The notes below the pieces were generated by a model, which saw only the letters and a program-made list of their open reading frames with translations, did no database searches and was not told where the DNA came from. This document shows, piece by piece, positions 1-6,582 of a stretch of 12,928 nucleotides of DNA (its first letter is position 1; each line of letters opens with the position of its first letter). Both the position numbers and the translations under genes were made by a program. The DNA lies in NCBI GenBank assembly GCA_036553725.1, contig DATBOO010000050.1, positions 1-12,928 of the forward strand, in the 5' to 3' direction. Source of the DNA: Bog-756 sp036553725 (GTDB taxonomy: Bacteria > Actinomycetota > Acidimicrobiia > Acidimicrobiales > RAAP-2).

Positions 1-1546
1 CACCGCCGTTGCCCCCGTAGTGGGTCTCCACGTTGTTCTGGTTGGTCAACTGGAAGTCGAGCTCGGGTTGCTTGGTATTGGCGACGACATAGCCGGCGTT
101 GTTGAGGCCGAAGAAGACAGAGGCCTGGGTCACGGCCGGAAGTCCGCTGTTGGAGCTCGGCGGCACATCCCCCACCGCGAACACTGGCTCACCGTTGCCG
201 TTCACCGTGTTGGCCGGAGAGATGATCATCCCGTACCCGTGGGTGTACTGGAGGACGGTGTTGACCCACGAGGTGGACGGGAGGTCGGCATCGTTGATCT
301 CCCGCACCCCGACGATGGTCGGAGTCTCCGTACCGTTGACCTTGTAGCGGTCCACGGCCAGGCCGTCGAATTGGTAGTACGAGCGGAGGTCCTGTTTTTT
401 GTCGTAGGTGGGCTGGGTCTGCTGGGGGTCCCACAGCCGCACATTGGCCAGGGTGTCAGCAGAGGTGGCCGACAGCTCGGCGGCAGTCAGTGTCGTCGAT
501 GCTTGAAAAGGGATGCTCTGGACGTTCCCGATGCCCATGGCCGAGCGGGTGGAATCGATGTTGCGTTGGATGTAGGGGCGCTCCAACGTGTTCTGTGCCG
601 GGGTCACCTTCAGCGCCTGGACGGCGGCGGGGTAGATGGTGCCGGCGGTGAGCGCCACCAGAAACCAGAGCCCGACACCCAGGATGGGGAGCGCCCACCC
701 TTGGCGGCGGATGTTGTAGATCAGCAGGGCTGCCGCGGCCAGCGACACCAGGATGAGAAGTTCGAGGGCCGGGAGCCGGGCGTGGACGTCGGTATAACCG
801 GCGCCCTGGGTGAACCCGTTGCTCGACAGGTCGAGGTTGAAGCGGGCGAGGTAGTAGCCAACGGCCTTGACCAGGGCCAGCAGGCCGAGGATGACCGAGA
901 TGTGGGCCTTCACCGCCGGGAGCACCCTCGGCCGTGATCCCTGCATCCGGATCCCGCCGTTGAGGTAGTGGCTGAGCACCGTGACCAGCAGCACGATGAA
1001 CAGGGCGACCAGCGCCCAGTGGACGAGGAACTGTTGGAAGGGCAGGGTGAACACGTAGTAGCCGACGTTGCGGTGGAACTGGGGGTCGGTGGTTCCGAAC
1101 TGGCTGCTGTTGGAGAAGAGGATCCAGTTCTGCCACTGCCCGATGGCCTGGGACCCGACGATCAGGGACAGGACGGTGACCACGCCGATCCGGAGCCATC
1201 GGGCATAGGGGCCGATGACCTCCTGGTACCGCTTGACGAACTCGTCCTCCGCGTCGAGCGACGGGCCCTTGGGGGCGAGGCGCTCGGCCACCAGCAGGCT
1301 GGCCAGCAGCATGGCGGCGAAGATGGCCGAGAAGGTCAGCATCAGCCCCGCCTTGATCCCCAGGAGCTTGGCCCACACCGGGTGCAGCGAGACCGAGGAG
1401 AACCAGAGCGCGTCCGTGTAGAAGACGGCGAAGGTCCGGAGGGAGGCGATGACTATGACCAGGATGATCAGGCCGATGACGATGCCCCGACGGCGGCGGC
1501 GCGAGCCGGGGCGCGAGGTCTGAGGCAGGTCGCTGGGGGGACGCAC
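1..1546 (-). CDS. UPF0182 family multi-pass membrane protein, N-terminal part (gene runs off the left edge)
   Basis: The frame stays open from a GTG at 1546 to the window edge, giving about 515 residues; full family members are roughly 900-1000. The N-terminus is short, basic and cytoplasmic (MRPPSDLPQ, then SRRRRG), followed by seven hydrophobic segments, including GIVIGLIILVIVIASL, GLMLTFSAIFAAMLLASLLV, VGVVTVLSLIVG-like, ALVALFIVLLVTVL, ISVILGLLALVKAVGYYL, LELLILVSLAAAALLI and LGVGLWFLVALTAGTI. A soluble region follows, with the family-typical TLERPYIQRNIDSTRSA and HGYGMIISPAN stretches. This matches UPF0182 (Rv3193c in M. tuberculosis); its biochemical function is unknown. The GTG lies 10 bases after the stop of the upstream DivIVA-like gene and has no clear Shine-Dalgarno, so translational coupling is likely. 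It is the last gene seen in the 4781-to-1 operon. Confidence 0.9.
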   Translation of the reverse strand, partial: MRPPSDLPQTSRPGSRRRRRGIVIGLIILVIVIASLRTFAVFYTDALWFSSVSLHPVWAKLLGIKAGLMLTFSAIFAAMLLASLLVAERLAPKGPSLDAEDEFVKRYQEVIGPYARWLRIGVVTVLSLIVGSQAIGQWQNWILFSNSSQFGTTDPQFHRNVGYYVFTLPFQQFLVHWALVALFIVLLVTVLSHYLNGGIRMQGSRPRVLPAVKAHISVILGLLALVKAVGYYLARFNLDLSSNGFTQGAGYTDVHARLPALELLILVSLAAAALLIYNIRRQGWALPILGVGLWFLVALTAGTIYPAAVQALKVTPAQNTLERPYIQRNIDSTRSAMGIGNVQSIPFQASTTLTAAELSATSADTLANVRLWDPQQTQPTYDKKQDLRSYYQFDGLAVDRYKVNGTETPTIVGVREINDADLPSTSWVNTVLQYTHGYGMIISPANTVNGNGEPVFAVGDVPPSSNSGLPAVTQASVFFGLNNAGYVVANTKQPELDFQLTNQNNVETHYGGNGG

Positions 1547-1556
1547 GGGCTGCAGC

Positions 1557-3503
1557 CTAGGTGGCAGAGAGTGCGAGTAAGCATCGACACCCCGGATGAG
1601 CAGGGGGCCGAGGGTGCCCGGTGGGGAATTCCCTGCCGGGCTGCTGGGAACCGTTCAGTCCGTTGTCCTCGCAGTCCGGACAGGGGTCGTCGCCGGAGCC
1701 GGGAACGGCAATCCACTCCAACTCGGCGGACTTCTTCGCCTCGGCGGCGGCGATGGTCCCCGCCGAGAAGGCCGCCACCACGAAATCGCCCGACAGGCGC
1801 TCGATCCGCTCGCCCTTCCACTCCCTGAATGCCGAGCCCACATGCTCGGCGGCCACCGACTCGTCGGCTTCGGCCAACCCCTGGTCATCGGAGAGCCGGC
1901 GGCGGAGCGGGACCACCACTTCCTCGGCCAGGCCATGGGCGATTCCCAGCAACACCTCGGTTGGGGGCCCGCCGGCGGCTCCGGTCCCGGCGAACGAAGC
2001 CCCGGCCTCGGACGCCTCCTCCAGGACGGGCAGGGCGGCGGTGGAGTAGGCATCGAGATGCTCCGTGGTCTCGGGGAGGAGGTCGGCGGACCAACGGGAT
2101 CCGTTGGACCGGAGGCCGTCGAGCAGTTCGTTCTGGCTGTCCTGCAGGGTTCGCTTCAGGCGGCGGGCCAAGGCCTTCACGATCGGGCCGATCATCTCGT
2201 CCCGGCGGAGGGCGAACGGGCTGCGGGGTTCGGGAGGCCCGTCGGCCATTCCGTCCCCCACCTCCCCATCGGTCCCCTCCCGGACCGATGCCTCCCCCAC
2301 CGACCCCTCGGCGCGGTCCGGGCTTTCCACACCGTGCGGATGCCCACCGGCGCCGTCGGCACCGTCGGCATCTTCTGTCCCGTCGACACCGTCGGCATCT
2401 TCTGTCCCGTCGGCGGTGCCGGCTCCGGTCCCGGCATCGCCCGCAACCCGGGCCACGTCGTCACCGGCCGGCTCCCCGGATCGGGAGTCCCCGTCCCCAG
2501 AGTCGGAATCGTCCCGGGCGGCGCGGATCCGGGCGAACAGGACGTCGACCGACGAATCGACGAGGGGCGCCGGCTCGGGGACCTCGACCTCGGGTTGTTG
2601 GGTTTTCCCTGCTTCGTCGGACGCCGCCTCGACGAGATCTTCGAAATCGACCGGCGCCGGCGCCTCGTCGCTCGTGGCCGCGCCCGCGTTCGCTGCGGCG
2701 CGGGCTTCTGTCTCCTCGGCCAGCAGGAGCGATGCCAGCTCCTCGGGCGTGCCTTCTTCCGGGCGATCCAGGGCCTCGCGGCCGGCAGCCTCGGCCGCCA
2801 AGCGGGCGTTGTCCTCCGCCGCGAACAGGTCGTCGGCGATGACATCGATCGATTGGCGGACATCCTGCACGGTCCCGGCCAATCGCTCGCGGCCGGCCCG
2901 GAGCTGTTCGATCTGGGCGTGAAGCACCTTCCGTCGCTTGGACAGGTCGGCCAGTACGCGGGAGCGCAGCCCCTGGGCCTCGTCCACCATCGACTGGCAC
3001 TGCTCGCGGGCCTGGCCCAATAGTTCCTCGGCATCCTGCCGGGCCGCCTCGAGCCGGGCCACTGCCTGCTGCTCGGTCCGATGGCGCAGCTGCTCGATGG
3101 CTGCCTCCGACTCGGCCGTCTGCTCGGCCAGCCGGGCCTCGCCCTCCGCCCGGCTCTGCTGGATCTCTTCGCGGGCCTCGGTCGTGAGACGATGGGCCTC
3201 CGCCTCCGACTTGGCCACCATCTCGGCGGCAACCTCGTGGGCGCTGTGGAGCACCCGGGCCGTCTCGGTCCCGAGCGCGGCGGTGAGCGTCGGCTCGTCG
3301 AGGACCGGGTGGGCCGCCCGGTGCTCGGCGTCGGCCAGCTCCGAGAGGAGCTGTCGCTCCTGCTCGGCGATTCCCCTCAACCCGGCGGCGATCGACTCGA
3401 GATAGGCACGGACCTCGCCGGGATCGAAGCCCCGCCGCGCGGTACTGAACGAGTGGCGGGCGACGTCGTCGGGGGCCAGGTGCGATGAGGAGGAGATGGA
3501 CAT
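1557..3503 (-). CDS. DivIVA-domain coiled-coil protein with Mu gpF-like Cys/His C-terminus
   Basis: The product is 648 aa from the ATG at 3503. I chose this start over the ATG 18 bases upstream because GAGGAA sits 6 bases before it. Residues about 15-40 carry a DivIVA-type N-terminus (HSFSTARRGFDPGEVRAYLE), which in this family binds curved membrane and marks poles or septa. A long Ala/Glu/Gln/Arg-rich coiled coil runs to about 235, as in Wag31 or SepIVA. A disordered Asp/Gly/Glu-rich linker (about 330-425) contains a duplicated 9-residue unit. A second helical domain (about 430-600) leads to a Cys/His cluster: C608-x2-C611, then PPAHPGCRC with H636, C639 and C641. That tail resembles the C-terminal motif of phage Mu gpF/SPP1 gp7-type minor head proteins. 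The gene lies between the YlbL-like and UPF0182 genes on the same strand with short gaps. A role in polar growth or division is inferred; the tail's function is unknown. Confidence 0.85.
   Translation of the reverse strand: MSISSSSHLAPDDVARHSFSTARRGFDPGEVRAYLESIAAGLRGIAEQERQLLSELADAEHRAAHPVLDEPTLTAALGTETARVLHSAHEVAAEMVAKSEAEAHRLTTEAREEIQQSRAEGEARLAEQTAESEAAIEQLRHRTEQQAVARLEAARQDAEELLGQAREQCQSMVDEAQGLRSRVLADLSKRRKVLHAQIEQLRAGRERLAGTVQDVRQSIDVIADDLFAAEDNARLAAEAAGREALDRPEEGTPEELASLLLAEETEARAAANAGAATSDEAPAPVDFEDLVEAASDEAGKTQQPEVEVPEPAPLVDSSVDVLFARIRAARDDSDSGDGDSRSGEPAGDDVARVAGDAGTGAGTADGTEDADGVDGTEDADGADGAGGHPHGVESPDRAEGSVGEASVREGTDGEVGDGMADGPPEPRSPFALRRDEMIGPIVKALARRLKRTLQDSQNELLDGLRSNGSRWSADLLPETTEHLDAYSTAALPVLEEASEAGASFAGTGAAGGPPTEVLLGIAHGLAEEVVVPLRRRLSDDQGLAEADESVAAEHVGSAFREWKGERIERLSGDFVVAAFSAGTIAAAEAKKSAELEWIAVPGSGDDPCPDCEDNGLNGSQQPGREFPTGHPRPPAHPGCRCLLALSAT
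2361..2414. repeat. 27-bp tandem duplication inside the DivIVA-like gene
   Basis: Two adjacent copies of a 27-bp unit (2361-2387 and 2388-2414) begin with accgtcggcatcttctgtcc and agree at nearly every base. In the minus-strand frame they encode successive GTEDADG(V/A)D units in the acidic linker. The period is a multiple of three, so the reading frame is kept. It looks like simple slippage expansion in a disordered region. Confidence 0.75.
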
Positions 3504-3509
3504 CAGTCG

Positions 3510-3515
3510 TTCCTC
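3510..3515 (-). promoter_or_regulatory. Ribosome binding site deciding the DivIVA-like start
   Basis: On the minus strand this reads GAGGAA and is followed by a 6-base spacer and the ATG at 3503. The upstream in-frame ATG at 3521 has no comparable purine run, so the shorter form is preferred. Confidence 0.6.
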
Positions 3516-3557
3516 TGCCATGGCCGAGAGCCTACGACCGCTGGTCGGGGAATCCGG

Positions 3558-4781
3558 TCATCCCGCGGCCGCGGCGTGCGGGGTTGCACCCGCTGCGGGG
3601 GCGGGCACCGTTCCGCCGTGTGCGGCCAGCACCGACAATGCCTGGTCGAGGGTGGACACCGCGTAGATCTTCAGGCCGGCGCGATCCTTGGACATCGCCG
3701 CCCGGTACTCCTGTGGGGGGACGAGGAAGAGAGAGGCGCCGGCGTTCTCCACCGCCACCGTTTTCTGGGGGACCCCACCCACGTCGCCGACATCGCCCTG
3801 GCTGTCGATGGTCCCGGTCACCGCCACCGTGTGACCTCCCGTCACCGATCCGGCGGTGAGGGCGTCGATGACCCCGAGGGTCATGGCCAGGCCGGCAGAC
3901 GGCCCGCCGATGTTGGTCACGTTTATGGTCACGTTGAAGGGGTAGCCGAAGTCGACCTGGTCCTCCGGCACGATCCCGAGGTCGAGCGTGGCCGTGCGAC
4001 CGCCGCCGACGTCGACCACCGTCGACTTCAGGGTGACCAGCACCGGCACCGGCGGGGCCGTGCCGCCCTTGCGCACGGTGAGGGAGACGGTCTGACCGGA
4101 GTGGTGACCGGCCAGTGAGCTGGTCAGGGCCTGGGCCGTCGGGGTGGTCGCACCGTCGACGGCGGTGACCACATCACCCACGTTGAGCGCCCGGTAGGCG
4201 GGAGTGCCCGGGAAGGTGCCGAAGATGACGGCCCCCGACGGCGTGGCGGTCACCTGGTAGCCGAGGTGACGCAACGCCGCGGTCTTGGCCGAGGCCTCGG
4301 CCTGTGACATCTCCAGCTGGCCCTGGGCGTTCAATTGTGATGGGGGGGTTCCGCCGGTCACGTCTCCCAAGGGCACGAAACTGGTGTCTCCCTGGAGCCA
4401 GTAGAACGGGTAGGTGAGGGCGGTCACCCTCCCGATCTGGACGTCGGTGAGCAGCACCGGGTGGCGCACCGGACGGCTCCTGTCGGCCGGGACGGTGATG
4501 AACGACTGCACCGATTGCGCCGTCCCGGGTTGGACGGCGTAGCTGTCGAGGTTCCAGCGCGATGCCACCGCAATGGCCACCACCAGTAGGAGGAACACCA
4601 TCCACGGCCATCGCCGCCTCCGGCGCGACCGCGGCGGCGCGGGCTCCCCGGCCGCGGTGTCGGGCCTGACCGGATCGGGTATCGACGCAGGCGCCGCCGG
4701 GGTCGGGGCGGGCCCGACGGGCCCGCCTCCGGCTTCGGGGACAGGGATGCCGGCCGGCGTGGGGTTCTCGTGCTCGGTCAT
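3558..4781 (-). CDS. Membrane-anchored PDZ-Lon-like (S16) serine protease, YlbL family
   Basis: The product is 407 aa from ATG 4781 (MTEHENPTPAG). The open frame extends further upstream, but that extension overlaps the divergent gene and looks unlike coding sequence. Order: a Pro/Ala-rich cytoplasmic tail (1-50), an Arg cluster (52-57), one TM helix (58-75), an extracytoplasmic domain, a PDZ domain (about 183-240) and a C-terminal Lon proteolytic domain. The S16 dyad is intact: Ser295 in GGPSAGL and Lys340 in GGVPQKTVAVENAGA. The ATPase domain of true Lon is absent, as usual for this family. B. subtilis YlbL is a membrane protease of this type that acts on a division inhibitor, and Rv3194c is the mycobacterial relative beside the UPF0182 gene. 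It is the first gene of the minus-strand operon and is divergent from the HEAT gene. I see no clear Shine-Dalgarno. The C-terminal 15 residues are Ala/Pro-rich. Confidence 0.9.
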   Translation of the reverse strand: MTEHENPTPAGIPVPEAGGGPVGPAPTPAAPASIPDPVRPDTAAGEPAPPRSRRRRRWPWMVFLLLVVAIAVASRWNLDSYAVQPGTAQSVQSFITVPADRSRPVRHPVLLTDVQIGRVTALTYPFYWLQGDTSFVPLGDVTGGTPPSQLNAQGQLEMSQAEASAKTAALRHLGYQVTATPSGAVIFGTFPGTPAYRALNVGDVVTAVDGATTPTAQALTSSLAGHHSGQTVSLTVRKGGTAPPVPVLVTLKSTVVDVGGGRTATLDLGIVPEDQVDFGYPFNVTINVTNIGGPSAGLAMTLGVIDALTAGSVTGGHTVAVTGTIDSQGDVGDVGGVPQKTVAVENAGASLFLVPPQEYRAAMSKDRAGLKIYAVSTLDQALSVLAAHGGTVPAPAAGATPHAAAAG

Positions 4782-4862
4782 AGTGGTGGGGTGGTCGCTC
4801 CTCGTGCATCGGATCCACCGGCATCGGGCGGGGACGCCGGCCATGCCGCCCAGAAGCCTGCC

Positions 4863-5471
4863 ATGGAACCCATCGACGCCAGCGTCACCGGGCGCCGGCG
4901 CGCCACTGCGCTCGCCGGGCACCGCGGCGAGGTGGGAAGGGCACGCGCTGCCCTCTCGGACAGGTCACCGTCGGTGCGGGCCACCGCTCTGGGCGCGCTG
5001 AGCCGGCTCGGCGCGCTCACCGGCGACGACCTCCACGCCGCGCTGGTCGACCCGGCTCCCGCCGTTCGGCGCCGCGGGTGCGAACTGGCGGGTGCGTGGC
5101 CCGGGGTGGAGATCGCCGCCGCCCTGGAGGACGACGATCCCTCCGTGGTGGAGATGGCCGCCTGGTCCCTGGGGGAGCAGGGTCGGCACTCGGCGGTTCC
5201 GGCCCTGTCGGCACTGGCCTCGGCCGGCACCGGCCACGCCGATCCGTTGTGCCGGGAGGCGGCGGTAGCGGCGCTGGGTGCCATCGGCGATCCGTCAGGG
5301 TTGCCGGCGGTGCTCGCCGCCCTCGACGACAAGCCGGCGGTCCGGCGGCGGGCGGCGGTGGCCCTGGCCGCATTCACCGGTCCGTCGGTCGAAGCCGCAC
5401 TCCGTCGATGCCTGGACGATCGGGACTGGCAGGTCCGCCAGGTGGCGGAGGACCTGTTGGCGGTGGAGTGA
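4863..5471 (+). CDS. Small HEAT-repeat protein
   Basis: The product is 202 aa from ATG 4863. The frame is open back to a GTG at 4770, but that would overlap the divergent protease start, so the ATG is preferred; no strong Shine-Dalgarno decides it. The sequence is about six helical hairpins of roughly 28 residues with the HEAT/PBS-lyase-like pattern D-x-x-x-x-V-R-x-x-A-x-x-A-L. Examples are SDRSPSVRATALGAL, VDPAPAVRRRGCELA, DDPSVVEMAAWSLG, CREAAVAALGAIGD, DDKPAVRRRAAVALA and DDRDWQVRQVAEDLLA. There is no signal peptide or TM segment, so it is probably a soluble scaffold. HEAT repeats bind proteins or act in bilin lyases; no catalytic domain is present and the partner is unknown. It is divergent from the YlbL-like gene (81-bp gap) and converges on mreB. 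Confidence 0.75.
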   Translation: MEPIDASVTGRRRATALAGHRGEVGRARAALSDRSPSVRATALGALSRLGALTGDDLHAALVDPAPAVRRRGCELAGAWPGVEIAAALEDDDPSVVEMAAWSLGEQGRHSAVPALSALASAGTGHADPLCREAAVAALGAIGDPSGLPAVLAALDDKPAVRRRAAVALAAFTGPSVEAALRRCLDDRDWQVRQVAEDLLAVE

Positions 5472-5484
5472 CCCGCCCCTGACC

Positions 5485-5511
5485 GACGCCGGCACCCCGG
5501 GCCGGAGCGTC
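5485..5511. terminator. GC-rich stem-loop between convergent HEAT and mreB genes
   Basis: GACG (5485-5488) pairs with CGTC (5508-5511) and CCGGC (5489-5493) with GCCGG (5501-5505), leaving a 2-base bulge and a 7-base loop. It sits just after the HEAT stop codon and overlaps the mreB stop, where a shared bidirectional terminator would be expected. No T-run follows on either side, so intrinsic termination is only possible. Confidence 0.35.
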
Positions 5512-6514
5512 AGGAATCGGCAGCGGCGAAGATGGGCCGGAGGCTGTCGAACGAGTCGAGGCACAGGCCGGCGCCTTGGACCACGCACTCGAGCGGTGTG
5601 GCCACCAGGTGGACCGGTACCTCGGTCTCGTCGGCGAGCCGATTGGCCAGCCCCCTGAGCATGGCCCCCCCGCCCACCAGGTGGATGCCCTCGTAGATGA
5701 TGTCCTGGGCCAACTCCGGAGGGGACTCCCCCAGACATCCGACCACGGTGGTGACGATCAGATCGACCTGCTCGCGCAGCGCGTACCGGACCTCGTCGGG
5801 TGAGAGGACCACCGTCTTGGGCAAGCCGGTGACCACCTCCCGGCCTCGCACCTCCGCCTTCACCTCGTCGGCGTAGGGCAGGGCCGAGCCGATCGCCAGT
5901 TTGATCTCTTCGCCGGTTCGCTCCCCGATGGCGATACCGTGCTCCTGGCGCACGTACTGCTGGATGGCCGCGTCCATGTCGAACCCTCCGCAACGGATCG
6001 CCTGGGAGGCGACCACTCCGCCGAGCGAGATCACCGCCGTCTCAGTGGTCCCCCCACCGACGTCGACCACCATGTTGCCCACCGGCTCGTGGATGTCGAG
6101 CCCGGCCCCGATGGCTGCGGCCATCGGCTGTTCGATGAGATGGGCTGTGGACGCTCCCGCCCGCCGGGCCGCCTCCTTGACCGCCCGACGCTCGACCGAG
6201 GTGATGGCCGAAGGCACGCAGATCAGCACCCGCGGACGATTCAGCTTGGTGATGCCTGCCCGTCGCAGGAGGAGCCTGATCATCCGCTCGGTGATGTCGA
6301 AATCGGTGATCGCCCCCTCGCGTAGGGGCCGTACGGCCACGATGTACCCGGGCGTCCTCCCGATCATCTTCCACGCCTCGTTCCCCACGGCCAGGACTTC
6401 GTGGGTCCTCGTGTTGAGGGCGATGACGGTCGGCTGGTTCAGCACGATGCCCCGCCCCTTGGCGTAAACGAGGGTATTGGCTGTCCCGAGATCGATGGCG
6501 AGGTCCCGAGCCAC
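5510..6514 (-). CDS. mreB: Rod shape-determining protein MreB (actin-like ATPase)
   Basis: The product is 334 aa, the normal MreB length, starting at GTG 6514. Actin-fold nucleotide-binding motifs are in place: phosphate 1 IDLGTANTLVY (7-17), phosphate 2 DVGGGTTETAVIS (151-163) and the adenosine motif LVGGGAMLRGL (279-289). Glu128 in LIEQPMAAAIG matches the conserved hydrolysis-site glutamate. MreB forms membrane-bound filaments that organise elongation-mode peptidoglycan synthesis. Here it stands alone, with no mreC, mreD, rodA or pbp2 beside it: HEAT lies downstream (convergent) and the pseudo-HtrA gene is divergent upstream. A second MreB/Mbl paralogue elsewhere cannot be excluded. TACGAT lies exactly at -12 to -7 from the GTG, suggesting a leaderless transcript. 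Confidence 0.93.
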   Translation of the reverse strand: MARDLAIDLGTANTLVYAKGRGIVLNQPTVIALNTRTHEVLAVGNEAWKMIGRTPGYIVAVRPLREGAITDFDITERMIRLLLRRAGITKLNRPRVLICVPSAITSVERRAVKEAARRAGASTAHLIEQPMAAAIGAGLDIHEPVGNMVVDVGGGTTETAVISLGGVVASQAIRCGGFDMDAAIQQYVRQEHGIAIGERTGEEIKLAIGSALPYADEVKAEVRGREVVTGLPKTVVLSPDEVRYALREQVDLIVTTVVGCLGESPPELAQDIIYEGIHLVGGGAMLRGLANRLADETEVPVHLVATPLECVVQGAGLCLDSFDSLRPIFAAADS

Positions 6515-6520
6515 GCCCTC

Positions 6521-6526
6521 ATCGTA
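6521..6526 (-). promoter_or_regulatory. Putative -10 element for a leaderless mreB transcript
   Basis: On the minus strand TACGAT fits TANNNT. It is followed by GAGGGC and then the GTG start, so transcription starting about 7 bases downstream would begin at the start codon. No good -35 is visible. GAGGG lies too close to the start to be a normal Shine-Dalgarno. Confidence 0.45.
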
Positions 6527-6570
6527 GGGTCCACGGGCGGAGGCGACATCCCAAACGACGTTGCCGTCAC

Positions 6571-6576
6571 TATCCT
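6571..6576 (+). promoter_or_regulatory. Putative -10 element for a leaderless pseudo-HtrA transcript
   Basis: TATCCT fits TANNNT and ends 6 bases before the GTG start at 6583, the spacing expected for a transcript whose first base is the start codon. There is no Shine-Dalgarno before this gene. No convincing -35 is seen at 17 bases upstream. Confidence 0.4.
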
Positions 6577-6582
6577 CTCAGC

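Noticed and set aside
456..1376. A 306-codon minus-strand frame inside the UPF0182 gene.
   Set aside because: It is in a different frame from the one encoding the seven TM segments and family motifs, and reads as Pro/Arg-rich noise.
2341..2420. The repeated accgtcggcatcttctg units as a CRISPR or mobile element end.
   Set aside because: There are only two directly abutting copies, in frame inside a coding acidic linker, without spacers; slippage explains them.
20..3023. Long plus-strand open frames opposite the UPF0182 and DivIVA-like genes (up to 475 codons).
   Set aside because: They are antisense shadows of GC-rich codons: rich in Arg, Gly, Pro and Ala, with no recognisable domain, while the minus-strand frame encodes clear families.
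3558..4922. A 47-residue N-terminal extension of the YlbL-like protease (start at 4922).
   Set aside because: It would overlap the start of the divergent HEAT gene, lies outside the usual family N-terminus and has no ribosome site; ATG 4781 gives a normal length.
6561..6576. TTGCCG plus TATCCT as a conventional -35/-10 promoter for the pseudo-HtrA gene.
   Set aside because: The hexamers are only 4 bases apart instead of about 17; only the -10-like part was kept.
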